Counted from the stretch's first letter, positions 7,544-16,936 are shown. The stretch is 64,000 bases of DNA from Paenibacillus rhizosphaerae (GCF_014192015.1 NZ_JACHXJ010000008.1:1-64000), one strand, 5' to 3'. Notes: a model not told the origin generated them from the sequence alone. Numbers and translations are program-made.

Positions 7544-8299
7544 ATGAGGGATTGGTATGAAAAAAGCTTTGGGGAGGATTACCTCCTGGTATATAAGCAC
7601 CGGGACATTGAAGGGGCAGCCCGGGAGGTAAAGACGATGATCTCCTGGCTGGACCTGCCGCCAGGGGCGCAGGTGCTCGACTTGTGCTGCGGAACAGGCA
7701 GGCATTCCCTCGCACTGGTGGATGCTGGCTACCGCGTCACCGGGGTGGATCTCTCCGACGTGCTGCTGCGGGAAGCCCGGAAGCTGGACACGAAGGAGCG
7801 GGTGGAATGGCGGCAGGCCGATATGCGGGAGCTCCCGCTGGAAGGCGGGTTTGACGCGGTCGTCAATCTGTTTACTTCGTTCGGGTACTTCCGCGAGGAC
7901 GGCGAGCAGCTCAAGGTGCTCCGGGAGATTCTCCGGATGCTGAAGCCCGGAGGCTGGTTTATTATCGATTTCATGAACTCCCCTCATGTCCGGAGCCACC
8001 TGGTTCCGGAATCGGAACGGGAGGAGGAGGGGCAGCGGATCGTGGAGAAGCGCCGAATCGACGGAGATTTTGTAATCAAGGACATCTCCATTTCGGATAT
8101 GCACGACACCAAGGGCACAAGGGAGTATCATGAGCGGGTGAAGCTGTATACGCGTCCCCGGCTGGAGGCAATGCTGCAAGAGGCCGGGCTCATGACAGAC
8201 GAAGTGTACGGCGGCTATAATGAAGAAGTGGAATACGACGAGGCCCGCTCACAGCGGATGATTTTCGTGGGTCGGCGCCCGCTGGAAGAAAAAGCATAA
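7544..8299 (+). CDS. SAM-dependent methyltransferase, class I
   Basis: The 251-residue enzyme has a Rossmann SAM-binding motif I, VLDLCCGTGRHSLAL (near residues 40-54), and the following acidic loop VDLSDVLL. The opening RDWYEKSFGEDYLLVYKHRD is seen in a group of Bacillales methyltransferases of unknown substrate. An ATG at 7532 sits directly on the AGGAGG site, so the ATG at 7544 is preferred. The metallo-hydrolase gene follows after 19 bases and is probably cotranscribed. Confidence 0.8.
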   Translation: MRDWYEKSFGEDYLLVYKHRDIEGAAREVKTMISWLDLPPGAQVLDLCCGTGRHSLALVDAGYRVTGVDLSDVLLREARKLDTKERVEWRQADMRELPLEGGFDAVVNLFTSFGYFREDGEQLKVLREILRMLKPGGWFIIDFMNSPHVRSHLVPESEREEEGQRIVEKRRIDGDFVIKDISISDMHDTKGTREYHERVKLYTRPRLEAMLQEAGLMTDEVYGGYNEEVEYDEARSQRMIFVGRRPLEEKA

Positions 8300-8318
8300 A
8301 AGAAAGAAGGACGGGGCA

Positions 8319-9308
8319 TTGAAGATACCCGAGATTACGCAATATGAAGACGGCATCATCCAGATAAAGATTGCGATGTCGTACCCTTTGCGCTGGGTAA
8401 ACAGCTATCTGCTGCGGGGGCCTTCAGGCGGGGTTACGGTGATCGATCCGGGACCGCGGACTACGGAGAATGAAGCTGCCTGGGACAAGGTATTGGATGA
8501 ACTGGGCATCCCTTTCGGGAATATGGAGTCGGTCGTGCTTACGCACCATCATCCCGATCATTTGGGATTGTCAGGGTGGTTCCAGGAAAAGGCGGGCTGC
8601 CCGGTCCGGATGTCCGTGCGGGCGGCGGAGGAAATGCAGCGGATGTGGGGCGAGGCATCCACGATGAATGACGACCTGCCGCTATTGTTCCGGCGGCATG
8701 GCATGCCCGAGGCGTGGACAAGCCAGCTCCCCGCCCATTTGGAGAGCTTCTTCCCGCAGGTGGAGCCGCTGCCTTCGGCGCTGCCGCTGACCGAAGGGGA
8801 ACCGCTGGAGATGGGCGGGCGGCGATGGATGCCCATCGAAACGTGGGGACATGCACCCGGCCATATGTCGCTGCTGCATGAGGAGAGCGGGGTCATGCTG
8901 TGCGGAGATGCGGTGCTGCCGCAGATCTCCCCGAACGTCAGCCTGCTGCCCGGAAGCGATCCCGAGCCGCTGCATTCGTTTCTGAACGGGCTCAGGAAGC
9001 TGCAGGGCTTTCAGGTAAAACGGGCCTATCCGGGGCACCGGAATCCGTTTGACCATGTTGAGGCCCGGCTTGAAGCGCTCCTGCAGCACCATGAAGAGCG
9101 GCTGGTCCGGGTGCTGGGACGGATTCAGGCAGGGCCGGCGACCGGCTTTGAGCTGTGCGCCGACCTGTTCGGCACCGCGCTCGGCATTCACCAGATGCGC
9201 TTCGCCATGTGCGAGACACTGGCGCATACGCAGGAGCTGGAGCGGCGCGGCCAGGTCAAGCAGGTGCCGGGCGATGACGGCATCATTCGATATGAGGCCG
9301 TTATATAG
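8319..9308 (+). CDS. Metallo-beta-lactamase-fold hydrolase
   Basis: The 329-residue protein carries the zinc-binding motif THHHPDHLGL (near residue 76), a downstream His in GHAPGHMSL, and the metal Asp in LCGDAVLPQ. A winged-helix-like C-terminal domain follows, as in the LACTB2/glyoxalase-II-like branch. The likely substrate is a thioester or phosphoester, but this is not decidable. TTG at 8319 follows a GAAGGACGGGG site. It lies 19 bases behind the methyltransferase gene. Confidence 0.8.
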   Translation: MKIPEITQYEDGIIQIKIAMSYPLRWVNSYLLRGPSGGVTVIDPGPRTTENEAAWDKVLDELGIPFGNMESVVLTHHHPDHLGLSGWFQEKAGCPVRMSVRAAEEMQRMWGEASTMNDDLPLLFRRHGMPEAWTSQLPAHLESFFPQVEPLPSALPLTEGEPLEMGGRRWMPIETWGHAPGHMSLLHEESGVMLCGDAVLPQISPNVSLLPGSDPEPLHSFLNGLRKLQGFQVKRAYPGHRNPFDHVEARLEALLQHHEERLVRVLGRIQAGPATGFELCADLFGTALGIHQMRFAMCETLAHTQELERRGQVKQVPGDDGIIRYEAVI

Positions 9309-9420
9309 CGGCAGGAAGAGCGGGAAGGACGGCCAAGAGGCCGTCCTTGTTTGCGTTCGGGGCATTGCATCCGCCCGGCTTCGTACCATCTGTGTTATTT
9401 TCCTCGCCAAATGACAAGAG

Positions 9421-9442
9421 GAGGGCTGACGAATCAGCCCTC
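9421..9442 (-). terminator. Hairpin after the PgpA-type gene
   Basis: GAGGGCTGA and TCAGCCCTC form a perfect 9-bp stem with loop CGAA. It lies 23 bases past the stop of the minus-strand gene. The following T-run is poor, so termination may be weak. Confidence 0.5.
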
Positions 9443-9464
9443 TCCCGATATGAAGATGATGTTT

Positions 9465-10043
9465 TTAGTGATCTTCGGGAAGCTGAACCTCATCCGGCTC
9501 GTCGCCCGTTTCCTTCTCCGCCTGCTTGCCGTGCGCGATCCGGCTGCTGGCCGCCGCGGCGACCGCGCCGACAATATCGTCCAGGAACGTATGGGTTTCC
9601 CCGGTGCTCTTGTCATTCAGGCGCTCCAGCACGCCGGGTTTGAGCTTATCGATATACCCGTAATTCGTAAAGCCGATGCTGCCGTATACGTTCACGATGG
9701 AAAAGGCCAGCACTTCGTCGACGCCATATAGACTCTCGTCATTTTCCAGCATGTCCTGCAGCGGGGAGAGCAGCTTGCCCTGCTCGGCCAGCATATCGAG
9801 CTGGATGCCGGTCAGTACCGCGTTTTGCACTTCGCGCTTGCTCAGCACTTTCTCCACGTTCAGGATGCATTCTTCCATCGTCAGGTTCGGGTAGTACTTT
9901 TTCTGCAGCAGCATGACGAGCTCGGCGATCTCCTCCACCCTCACGCCCCGGTGATGAAGCCATTCCCGCGTCGCTTCGGATACCTTTTTACTGTTTAAGC
10001 TGTATGGAATTTTTGCTTGCTTTGCCTCATTTGCTTCACTCAT
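9465..10043 (-). CDS. Phosphatidylglycerophosphatase A-type protein (YutG-like)
   Basis: The 192-residue protein has a short N-terminal extension followed by the PgpA domain. The motifs NDESLYGVDEVLAFSIVNVYGSI and FLDDIVGAVAAAASSRIAHG near the C terminus are the conserved parts of this all-helical domain. PgpA enzymes remove phosphate from phosphatidylglycerophosphate; the Bacillus relative YutG is of this kind. The ribosome site before ATG 10043 (ACGGGGTG) is weak. It is monocistronic and convergent with the genes to its left. Confidence 0.75.
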   Translation of the reverse strand: MSEANEAKQAKIPYSLNSKKVSEATREWLHHRGVRVEEIAELVMLLQKKYYPNLTMEECILNVEKVLSKREVQNAVLTGIQLDMLAEQGKLLSPLQDMLENDESLYGVDEVLAFSIVNVYGSIGFTNYGYIDKLKPGVLERLNDKSTGETHTFLDDIVGAVAAAASSRIAHGKQAEKETGDEPDEVQLPEDH

Positions 10044-10268
10044 TACGTCACCCCGTCATCCAAGTAGTATGTAACTTCACGCACTTTGATTGTATGTTTT
10101 GCAGTATATCTTTGTCCAGTTATGCCCATTTTGACGCATCCTCAAGCAGCAGGGAAGGCGCAGGAACCTGTATAAAATTTAAATATGGACCGGCTGTTAT
10201 TTTTTCGGAAAGGGGCTCGTATACATGGTAGTACAAACTGTACAAAATGATTAGGAGGAACCAGACTT

Positions 10269-11339
10269 ATGACCAAGCTTAATAAAATTCGCGGCATTTC
10301 CGCCGCCGGATTGCTGGCCGTTCCCGTTATTCTGTCCGGCTGCGGTTTGTTCGGAACCCATTCGGCTTCGGAAGACCTTGATGCGCCGCCGAAGGCGGTC
10401 GAGGAGCAGATGCTCAATATGTCGGACGGCACTGGCACCACAGGCGCCAAGGCCGAGCTCACAGGCACCCCGACGACCGTCTATTTGGCGGACGGAAACG
10501 GAATGCTTGCACCCGTTACCCTCGGTCTGCCGGAAGTGAAGGATAAAACTTCGGTTCAGCTGTCGGTGGAAACGCTCGTTTCCGGCGGAGCTTATGCCAA
10601 ATATATTCCGGAAGGCTTCACGGGTGTCCTGCCTGCGGGAACCGAGGTCAAGAAGGTCACGGTGGACAAGGATAACAAGCTGGCTGTTGTCGAGTTTAAC
10701 AGTGCATTCACGAAATACAAAGCGCCGGATGAGCGCAAAATTCTCGAATCGCTGGCCTGGACTCTGACCGGTAATGCGGATGTGCAAAAGGTCCAGCTGT
10801 GGGTGGACGGCAAGAAGCTGTCGGAAATGCCGGTTGCGGGCACTCCGCTGGATCAGCCGCTCAGCCGCAGCATGGGCATTAATCTGGAAGTCGGGCAGGG
10901 GGCCACGCTGACGAATTCGTCGCCGGTCACCGTTTACTTCTCGGCGGCATCGCCGGCCGGTATCCAGTATTATGTTCCGGTAACGCGGCTTGTCAAACCG
11001 GGACAGGACGCGCTGCAGTCGGCACTCGCCGAATTGATCCGCGGTCCGCAGGAAACAGACGGCCTGGAACAAGTCATGACCGACGAAACGCAGCTGCAGT
11101 CCGTGAAGAAGGAGAAAGACGGCACGGTAACGGTATCCTTGAAGGAAGACATGTTCGCCGAAGGCGATGCGGTACCGACCGAAATGCTTCAGTCCGTCGT
11201 GCTGACGGTGGCGGAAAACGCGGGAAATCCCAAGGTCAAAATCGAGCTGAACGGGGAGTCCAAGGTCGTCGGTACCGACAATCTGGACTACAGCCAGCCG
11301 GTCACACGTCCCGACTATATTAACGAAATCCCGCTTTAA
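10269..11339 (+). CDS. gerM: Germination/sporulation lipoprotein GerM
   Basis: The 356-residue protein begins with a lipoprotein signal ending in VILSGC (Cys about residue 25). Two GerMN domains follow (about residues 70-190 and 215-345), each with the pattern VYF or VYL, then G..L and L.RGP. In Bacillus subtilis GerM is made in the mother cell and is needed for normal cortex assembly and germination. The gene order gerM-rph-rdgB is the same as in B. subtilis. The ATG at 10269 follows TTAGGAGG. Confidence 0.9.
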   Translation: MTKLNKIRGISAAGLLAVPVILSGCGLFGTHSASEDLDAPPKAVEEQMLNMSDGTGTTGAKAELTGTPTTVYLADGNGMLAPVTLGLPEVKDKTSVQLSVETLVSGGAYAKYIPEGFTGVLPAGTEVKKVTVDKDNKLAVVEFNSAFTKYKAPDERKILESLAWTLTGNADVQKVQLWVDGKKLSEMPVAGTPLDQPLSRSMGINLEVGQGATLTNSSPVTVYFSAASPAGIQYYVPVTRLVKPGQDALQSALAELIRGPQETDGLEQVMTDETQLQSVKKEKDGTVTVSLKEDMFAEGDAVPTEMLQSVVLTVAENAGNPKVKIELNGESKVVGTDNLDYSQPVTRPDYINEIPL

Positions 11340-11422
11340 GGGCAGCTCAGGGTGTTTTTATCCCTCCATTTTGGTAAAATAAAGGTTGCTTAAACAGGAT
11401 GCGAACGAAGTAGGAGGCAGAA

Positions 11423-12184
11423 ATGATGAGATCAAACGGACGCAGCAGCCATCAGCTTAGGCCGATGAATTTGACAGTGAACGTAAACAAGTACGCGGAA
11501 GGCTCCGTGTTCATTGAAATGGGGGACACCAAAGTCCTTTGCACCGCCACGGTGGACGAGAAGGTTCCTCCTTTTTTGAAAGGACAGGGGAAAGGCTGGG
11601 TAACCGCGGAGTATTCGATGCTGCCCCGGGCTACGCAATCCCGCAACCAGCGGGAAGCCGCGCGCGGCAAACTCAGCGGACGTACGATGGAAATTCAGCG
11701 GCTGATCGGCAGAGCGCTACGCTCCGTTGTGAATTTGCAGGCGCTGGGCGAGCGGACCATTACGCTGGATTGCGACGTCATTCAAGCAGACGGGGGCACG
11801 CGCACGACGTCGATTACCGGCTCGTTCGTGGCGATGGCCATCGCGATCAACAAAATCGCCCAGCAGCATAAGCTGCCGGTGTTTCCGATCACCGACTTCC
11901 TGGCTTCGGTCAGTGTCGGGGTGGTCGGCGAGGAGCCGCGGCTCGATCTGAATTATGAGGAAGATTCGAAGGCGAAGGTGGATATGAACCTCGTCATGAC
12001 CGGCAGCGGCGCGTTCGTCGAGCTGCAGGGAACCGGCGAGGAAAGCCCCTTCACGCGGCAGGAGCTCGATGAGCTCCTGAAGCTTGGGGAGCAGGGCATC
12101 CGCGAGCTGATCATCAAGCAGAAGGAAGCCCTTGGCCCGATTGCGCTGATGATCGGCTCAGGACAAGCCGGAAGAGAGGCCTAG
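11423..12184 (+). CDS. rph: Ribonuclease PH
   Basis: The 253-residue phosphorolytic 3'-5' exoribonuclease trims tRNA precursor ends. The conserved core is visible: GWVTAEYSMLPRAT, the RNA-binding Arg cluster around SGRTMEIQRLIGRALR, and the active-site stretch LDCDVIQADGGTRTTSITG. ATG at 11423, with a second ATG directly after it, follows TAGGAGG. The rdgB gene starts 2 bases after its stop, so the two are translated from one message. Confidence 0.95.
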   Translation: MMRSNGRSSHQLRPMNLTVNVNKYAEGSVFIEMGDTKVLCTATVDEKVPPFLKGQGKGWVTAEYSMLPRATQSRNQREAARGKLSGRTMEIQRLIGRALRSVVNLQALGERTITLDCDVIQADGGTRTTSITGSFVAMAIAINKIAQQHKLPVFPITDFLASVSVGVVGEEPRLDLNYEEDSKAKVDMNLVMTGSGAFVELQGTGEESPFTRQELDELLKLGEQGIRELIIKQKEALGPIALMIGSGQAGREA

Positions 12185-12185
12185 C

Positions 12186-12812
12186 ATGATTCCGGCGGGT
12201 GATACGATTATTGTGGCGACGAAGAACAAAGGGAAGGTCAAGGAGTTTGAGCATGCCTTCGCCCCGCTGGGCAAACAGGTGAAAAGCATGTTCGACTATC
12301 CCGGCATTCCGGATGTAGTGGAGGACGGGAGCACGTTTGCGGAGAACGCGCTGAAGAAAGCCAAAACCGTAGGCGATGCCCTCGGGCTTCCGGTGCTTGC
12401 CGACGATTCCGGCTTGTGCGTTGACGAGCTGGAAGGCCGTCCGGGCGTATACTCCGCCCGCTTTGCGGGCGAGCATGCCACGGATGAGCAGAACAACGAG
12501 AAGCTGCTGCAAATGCTGGAGGACAAAAAGATGGGCGCGGACGTTCAGGATTCGCTGCTCAGCCCGGCGAGCTTTGTCTGCACGCTGGTGCTGTACGATC
12601 CGGCAACGGGCGGCTTCACCGAGGCTTCCGGCTCGGTTCAGGGGTGGATCACCGCCGACCGCGCCGGCTCGGGCGGATTCGGGTACGACCCGCTTTTCTA
12701 TCTTCCCGATTACGGGAAAACGATGGCGGAACTGACGATGGAGGAAAAGCAGGCGATCAGCCACCGGGGAGCGGCGCTCCGCAGCCTGATGGCCAAGCTG
12801 ACTCCATCATAA
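12186..12812 (+). CDS. rdgB: RdgB/HAM1-type non-canonical purine NTP pyrophosphatase
   Basis: The 208-residue enzyme removes ITP, dITP and XTP from the nucleotide pool. The motifs ATKNKGKVKEF at the N terminus, DDSGLCVDELEGRPGVYSAR (residues about 75-94), and GSGGFGYDPLFYLP with SHRGAALR at the C terminus are all intact. It is coupled to rph with 2 bases between the genes and closes the gerM-rph-rdgB operon before a strong terminator. Confidence 0.95.
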   Translation: MIPAGDTIIVATKNKGKVKEFEHAFAPLGKQVKSMFDYPGIPDVVEDGSTFAENALKKAKTVGDALGLPVLADDSGLCVDELEGRPGVYSARFAGEHATDEQNNEKLLQMLEDKKMGADVQDSLLSPASFVCTLVLYDPATGGFTEASGSVQGWITADRAGSGGFGYDPLFYLPDYGKTMAELTMEEKQAISHRGAALRSLMAKLTPS

Positions 12813-12825
12813 ATGTGATTCCGGT

Positions 12826-12873
12826 AAAGGCTGTTCCCTTGGATCAATCGGATCCAAGGGGGCGGCCTTTTAG
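12826..12873 (+). terminator. Terminator of gerM-rph-rdgB
   Basis: AAAGGCTG..CCCTTGGATC pairs with GATCCAAGGG..CGGCCTTT and runs into TTTT. The long stem with a small internal loop is 14 bases past the rdgB stop. Confidence 0.8.
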
Positions 12874-13048
12874 CCGTGTCCAGCATTGCGCGTCCCCACA
12901 CGGGAGTTCCCGCAAAGCAGCATCGATTACATCCAAGCAATGAACCCGCCTGCAGGGGGATTCATGCCTTGGACCCAATTTTGTGATCGCTTTCCGGCGG
13001 ATTATGGTAGAATGGGCGTGCGCAAACTTTGAGAAATGAGGTGCTGAT

Positions 13049-13918
13049 GTGAGCAACACAGCCAAACCGGAGATCGAGCTCCGGTTCATGTCGTATAACA
13101 TCAAAAACGACTATGACAAGGAAGGCGAGAACACTTGGGACAGCCGGCGGGACCTGGTTGCCGGAATCGTCCGCTTCCACCGCGCCGACTTGGTCGGCAT
13201 GCAGGAGGTGCTGCATAACCAGCTTACCGATCTTGAAGAACGTCTGCCGGAGTACGGCTGGATCGGAGCCGGCCGGGAGGACGGGAAGCAGGACGGCGAA
13301 TACGCCTGCATCTTCTACCTGAAGCAAAGGTTGGAGCCGCAGGAGCATGGACATTTCTGGCTGTCCGAAGAGCCGGAGAAGCCGGGCAAATTGGGCTGGG
13401 ACGCAGCCTGCACCCGGATGGTGACCTGGTGCCGGTTCCAGGATACATATACGGGAAAAGAATTTATCCATCTGAACACTCATTTTGACCACATCGGCGT
13501 GGAGGCGGTCAAGCAGAGCGCGCATTTGATCAAAAGCCGGATCCGGGACATGGTGGAAGAGGGCGCCGCGGTGCTGACCGGGGATTTCAACGTCACCAGC
13601 GATTCGGAAGCCTACCGCGTCCTCTGCGGCGAAGAAGAGGGCAGGGCTATGCTGCGTGATGCGGCGGTCAGCGCGGATTACCGGCATTTCGGCCCGGCGT
13701 TCACCTTCCAGGGCTTTGACTCCCGGGAAACGGCCGCGCGGCTGTTCCCTGCGTATTTGAACTCGGGCGTGGAGCATGGCCTCGAGTTCGAGAGCGCCAT
13801 CGATTTTATTTTCGTGACCGGCGGGGTACGGGTGCGCAATTTTGGCGTGATCACCGATCACCGCCAGGGCCAAATGCCGTCCGACCATTTTCCGGTTGTC
13901 GCCGACCTGCTGGTATAG
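13049..13918 (+). CDS. Endonuclease/exonuclease/phosphatase-fold hydrolase
   Basis: The 289-residue protein has the metal-dependent phosphoesterase pattern: RFMSYNIKND (metal Asn), MQEVL (metal Glu near residue 52), HLNTHFDHIG, TGDFNVTSDS (catalytic Asp and Asn) and SDHFPVVADL at the end with the catalytic His. Relatives hydrolyse nucleic acids, phosphoinositides or sphingomyelin. With no signal peptide a cytoplasmic phosphoesterase is likely. The start is GTG at 13049 behind GAGGTG. Confidence 0.85.
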   Translation: MSNTAKPEIELRFMSYNIKNDYDKEGENTWDSRRDLVAGIVRFHRADLVGMQEVLHNQLTDLEERLPEYGWIGAGREDGKQDGEYACIFYLKQRLEPQEHGHFWLSEEPEKPGKLGWDAACTRMVTWCRFQDTYTGKEFIHLNTHFDHIGVEAVKQSAHLIKSRIRDMVEEGAAVLTGDFNVTSDSEAYRVLCGEEEGRAMLRDAAVSADYRHFGPAFTFQGFDSRETAARLFPAYLNSGVEHGLEFESAIDFIFVTGGVRVRNFGVITDHRQGQMPSDHFPVVADLLV

Positions 13919-13939
13919 CAGGCGTTGGCCATACTAAGG

Positions 13940-13973
13940 TATTAGGATTTCCTATGTATTAGGATCTCCTAGG
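13940..13973. repeat. Two adjacent 17-bp direct repeats
   Basis: Two neighbouring copies read TATTAGGAT(T/C)TCCTA(T/G)G at 13940-13956 and 13957-13973, and a third partial GATTAGCA follows. No gene covers them. They may be a slippage product. Confidence 0.5.
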
Positions 13974-14040
13974 GATTAGCACTTGCTGTGTGTTGGCATT
14001 TATCAGTCAGGTCATTATATGGTTTCGGCCGCATCAGCAA

Positions 14041-14079
14041 AAAAACATCCGTTTGGCTTTGTCAGCTGCGGATGTTTTT
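14041..14079. terminator. Bidirectional terminator
   Basis: AAACATCCG and CGGATGTTT flank a 17-base loop, with A-rich and T-rich borders. It serves the convergent genes ending at 13918 (plus) and 14100 (minus). Confidence 0.75.
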
Positions 14080-14099
14080 GCATGGTTGCGCTTCTCTCT

Positions 14100-15305
14100 T
14101 TATCCGTTTAGCGTAGTTTTTCCGGACCCTGCGCCGGCCGTTTTGCCGTCATGGCGAACCATCGTCAGGACCATTAGGGCGATCAGCAGGCTGGCCGACG
14201 CGACGACAAACAGGGAGGCATAGCCGAACTGGTCGATGATCAGCCCCAGCAGCGGCGGCGAGGTGATCGCCGCCAGGGAGGACACAAGGTAGTACAGTCC
14301 GGTCCGGGTTCCGATGCTGGCTTCGCTTCCGGTCGATACGATGAACGGATAGGAATTAATATTGATGCACGCCCAGAAGATGCCTCCGAGGGCGAGCAGT
14401 ACGCGGAGCGGTCCCACGGTTCCGATGAACGGCACGGCCGCGAACACGAGAAACAGGCCGGCGACGCCCATCAGAATGATCCGCTTCTTCCCGAATCGGT
14501 TGCCGAGCCAGCCGCTTGGGATGGCAAACAGGACGAAGAACAGCGAAAAGAAGGTCAGGGAGAAGGAAGCGGCGCTCTCCTGCAGTCCCATATGATGCTT
14601 GCCGTAAAGCGTAAACAACGATTCGACGCCCTGATACCCGACGAACCAGAAAAAGATCGCGATCAGCAGCAGCACCGTCGTCCGGTCCAGCTCGCCGCGC
14701 AGCTTGATCCGGCTTCCTTCCTGCGGCGCGGAGGAAGGTGTGGGGCCGCTTCCACGAACGGGTACGAAGCGGTACAGAATCCACAGCGACAGCAGGGTGA
14801 TGACCGCCGCGGCGATAAACGGGAAGGAGCGGTTCTGGTTGTACAGCAGCGATCCGCCGGCAAACGCGAGAATACCGCCCACGCCGCCCATGAAGTTGAT
14901 GACGCCGTTGGCTTTGGTCCGCTTCCCTTCCGGCATGATGTCCGGCATGAGTGCGATCGTCGGCGAGCGGTAGAGGCTCATCGCCAGGTTCATCAGCATC
15001 ATGAACAGGACCAGCGTCAGCAGGCTGGTGTGAAAGGGGATCAGGATGACGAACAGCGCAGCGAGCGGCATCCCGATAAGGAGGTAGGGCATCCGCTTGC
15101 CGAAACGGGAGACGGTCCGGTCGCTCCGGTTACCGATCCATGGCTGCAGGAACAGGGCGAAATAGTTGTCGATGGTCATCATGAAGCCGATCCATGCGGC
15201 GCTTTTCAGGTACGGATCGAGAAAAAACGGAACAAACGCGTTGTACAGCGCCCAGGTGATGCTGATGCTGAAAAATCCGAAGCCAAGCAGCCAGGTCTTT
15301 TTCAT
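14100..15305 (-). CDS. MFS transporter (SLC45/GPH-like)
   Basis: The 401-residue protein has about 12 hydrophobic segments. Early motifs are characteristic of sugar-cation MFS/GPH-type carriers: DNYFALFLQPWIGNRSDRT with the loop 2-3 D-R-T and RFGKRMPYLLIGMP. A second repeat has GWLGNRFGKKRIIL. Such proteins move sugars or small organic molecules with cations. I choose ATG at 15305; a TTG at 15314 lies too close to the GGAGG. It seems to be a lone gene whose right neighbour is the divergent mutarotase. Confidence 0.75.
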   Translation of the reverse strand: MKKTWLLGFGFFSISITWALYNAFVPFFLDPYLKSAAWIGFMMTIDNYFALFLQPWIGNRSDRTVSRFGKRMPYLLIGMPLAALFVILIPFHTSLLTLVLFMMLMNLAMSLYRSPTIALMPDIMPEGKRTKANGVINFMGGVGGILAFAGGSLLYNQNRSFPFIAAAVITLLSLWILYRFVPVRGSGPTPSSAPQEGSRIKLRGELDRTTVLLLIAIFFWFVGYQGVESLFTLYGKHHMGLQESAASFSLTFFSLFFVLFAIPSGWLGNRFGKKRIILMGVAGLFLVFAAVPFIGTVGPLRVLLALGGIFWACININSYPFIVSTGSEASIGTRTGLYYLVSSLAAITSPPLLGLIIDQFGYASLFVVASASLLIALMVLTMVRHDGKTAGAGSGKTTLNG

Positions 15306-15476
15306 GGACGACAAATCCTCCGTTTCGTGTTAGGGGTCATTTTCCACTATTATACAACAGCGGTGTATCCGGGAGCTTCATGCGATTGTAAAATTTATTT
15401 TAGGAAGGATATTCCTGCCGCGTGTCGTATTATGTTTCAGGACACCCCAAGTGGGAACATAATAGGAGGTTTTGTC

Positions 15477-15905
15477 ATGTTGAAAGGAATTTCCGCATTG
15501 CTGTCTCCTGAGCTGTTGAAAATATTAAGCGAAATGGGGCACGGGGACGAGATCGTATTCGCCGACGGGAATTTCCCTTCCGCCAGTCTGGCTAAGCGGC
15601 TGGTTCGGGCGGACGGCCACGGCATTCCCGAACTGCTCCAGGCTGCGCTTGAACTGCTGCCCCTGAACAGGTACGTGGAGTACCCCGTCATGCTGATGCA
15701 GGTGGTGCCGGGAGATCCGGTGGAAACGCCGGTGTGGGAAGTATACCGCAAGATCGTGCATGAGACGGAAGGGGAAGACATCAAGTTCACCGAATTGGAA
15801 CGTTTCGAATTTTATGAACGCGCGAAGAAAGCCTATGCGGTCGTGGCGACCGGAGAGCGTGCGTTGTACGGCAACCTGATTTTGTCCAAAGGGGTCATTT
15901 CTTAA
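15477..15905 (+). CDS. RbsD/FucU-family sugar mutarotase
   Basis: The 142-residue protein has the RbsD/FucU pattern: an N-terminal LSPELLKILSEMGHGDEIVFADGNFP with the catalytic His in GHGD, and a C-terminal YAVVATGE.ALYGN.IL motif. Such enzymes interconvert sugar anomers, with fucose or ribose as typical substrates; the FERFEFYERAKKAYAV segment favours the FucU branch. ATG at 15477 follows ATAGGAGG. The reading frame is open far upstream, but that part is only the complement of the MFS gene. It has no adjacent uptake partner. Confidence 0.85.
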   Translation: MLKGISALLSPELLKILSEMGHGDEIVFADGNFPSASLAKRLVRADGHGIPELLQAALELLPLNRYVEYPVMLMQVVPGDPVETPVWEVYRKIVHETEGEDIKFTELERFEFYERAKKAYAVVATGERALYGNLILSKGVIS

Positions 15906-15952
15906 TGGAATGACAGATACGAAAGATCCAGATTCCTCACCCCCAAGCAAGT

Positions 15953-15996
15953 AAAAAACGGTGCTCACCTCGTCTAAGAGGAAGCACCGTTTTATT
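15953..15996. terminator. Bidirectional terminator
   Basis: AAAACGGTGCT and AGCACCGTTTT form an 11-bp stem with A- and T-rich borders. It is shared by the mutarotase gene (plus) and the serine hydrolase (minus, ending at 16031). Confidence 0.75.
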
Positions 15997-16030
15997 GTAT
16001 TTTCTGACATGTCACGAAAACGTAACAAGC

Positions 16031-16936
16031 TTAGAGCTGGGGCATAATATCCGCCCAGACGGCATCGAGAATGCCCTGCATATCATCTTCGTCACTGTTG
16101 ATGGCGATCACGGCCTCTTTGTCCGGGATGACGACGCAAAACTGTCCGTGCATGCCGTCGGCGCGGTATGCTCCATGCGTGCACAGCCAGAATTGGCCGC
16201 CGTAACCCGCGCCCCAGTCCGCCGTTCCCGGCGTATCGATTTGCTTTCGGGTAACCTCGCCGATCCATTCCTCCGGGATCAGCTGGACGCCCCGCCACCG
16301 CCCCTTCTGCAGCAGCAGCTGGCCGAACCGGCTCAGCTCTTCGCAGCGGATCCACAGCCCGGTGCAGCCGAGCGTAACGCCGAGCGGTGACGTGTCCCAC
16401 CGGACATCCCGGATGCCGAGCGGCTCGAACAGCCGTGGCACTAAATAATCGCGCACGCTCTCCCCGACCGCAGCCTGAACCATGGCCGAGATCATAAACG
16501 TATCGCCGCTGCTGTACGTGAAGGTCTCTCCGGGCATCCGGTCCAAGGGCAGGGACAAATAGTATTTTGCCCAATCCTTCTCCTGCAGCGTTTCCCGCTC
16601 TTCCGCCCAGAGCGGCGGGGCATCATGGCCGGAGGCCATCCGGAGCAGATGACCGAGGGTCAGCTCTCCCGGAGGATAGGGCGAATCGGTCACCAACTTC
16701 CCGTAATCCGGAAAAAAATCGTTTAACCGCGCATCCAGCGTCAGCTTTCCTTCGGCAACCGCAAGTCCGACCGCCATGCTTGTAAAGGACTTGCTGACCG
16801 AATGCTGAAGCCGGCGGGCGTCGCCATCCCGGTCCCATTGCCCCAGCCGCTGCCCATGTTGCAGTACCCGGACGGATAAGACGTTCAGTTTTCTGCTGTT
16901 AATGTCATCGACAAAACTGTCAATTTGAAAAGTCAT
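16031..16936 (-). CDS. Serine beta-lactamase-family hydrolase
   Basis: The 301-residue protein belongs to the class C beta-lactamase/esterase fold. Its SxxK motif is SVSK (near residues 46-49), a tyrosine motif is found in TYSSGDT, and the third-box region is GMHGQFCVV. No signal peptide is seen, which points to an intracellular or unconventional esterase, not a resistance enzyme. The ATG at 16936 follows AAGGAAGG. It is transcribed away from the glucan cluster and shares the 549-base regulatory gap with it. Confidence 0.8.
   Translation of the reverse strand: MTFQIDSFVDDINSRKLNVLSVRVLQHGQRLGQWDRDGDARRLQHSVSKSFTSMAVGLAVAEGKLTLDARLNDFFPDYGKLVTDSPYPPGELTLGHLLRMASGHDAPPLWAEERETLQEKDWAKYYLSLPLDRMPGETFTYSSGDTFMISAMVQAAVGESVRDYLVPRLFEPLGIRDVRWDTSPLGVTLGCTGLWIRCEELSRFGQLLLQKGRWRGVQLIPEEWIGEVTRKQIDTPGTADWGAGYGGQFWLCTHGAYRADGMHGQFCVVIPDKEAVIAINSDEDDMQGILDAVWADIMPQL

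Noticed and set aside
14592..15476. Upstream extension of the FucU/RbsD frame (in total 437 codons)
   Set aside because: The part before 15477 is antisense to the MFS transporter, and the ATG at 15477 has a strong ribosome site.
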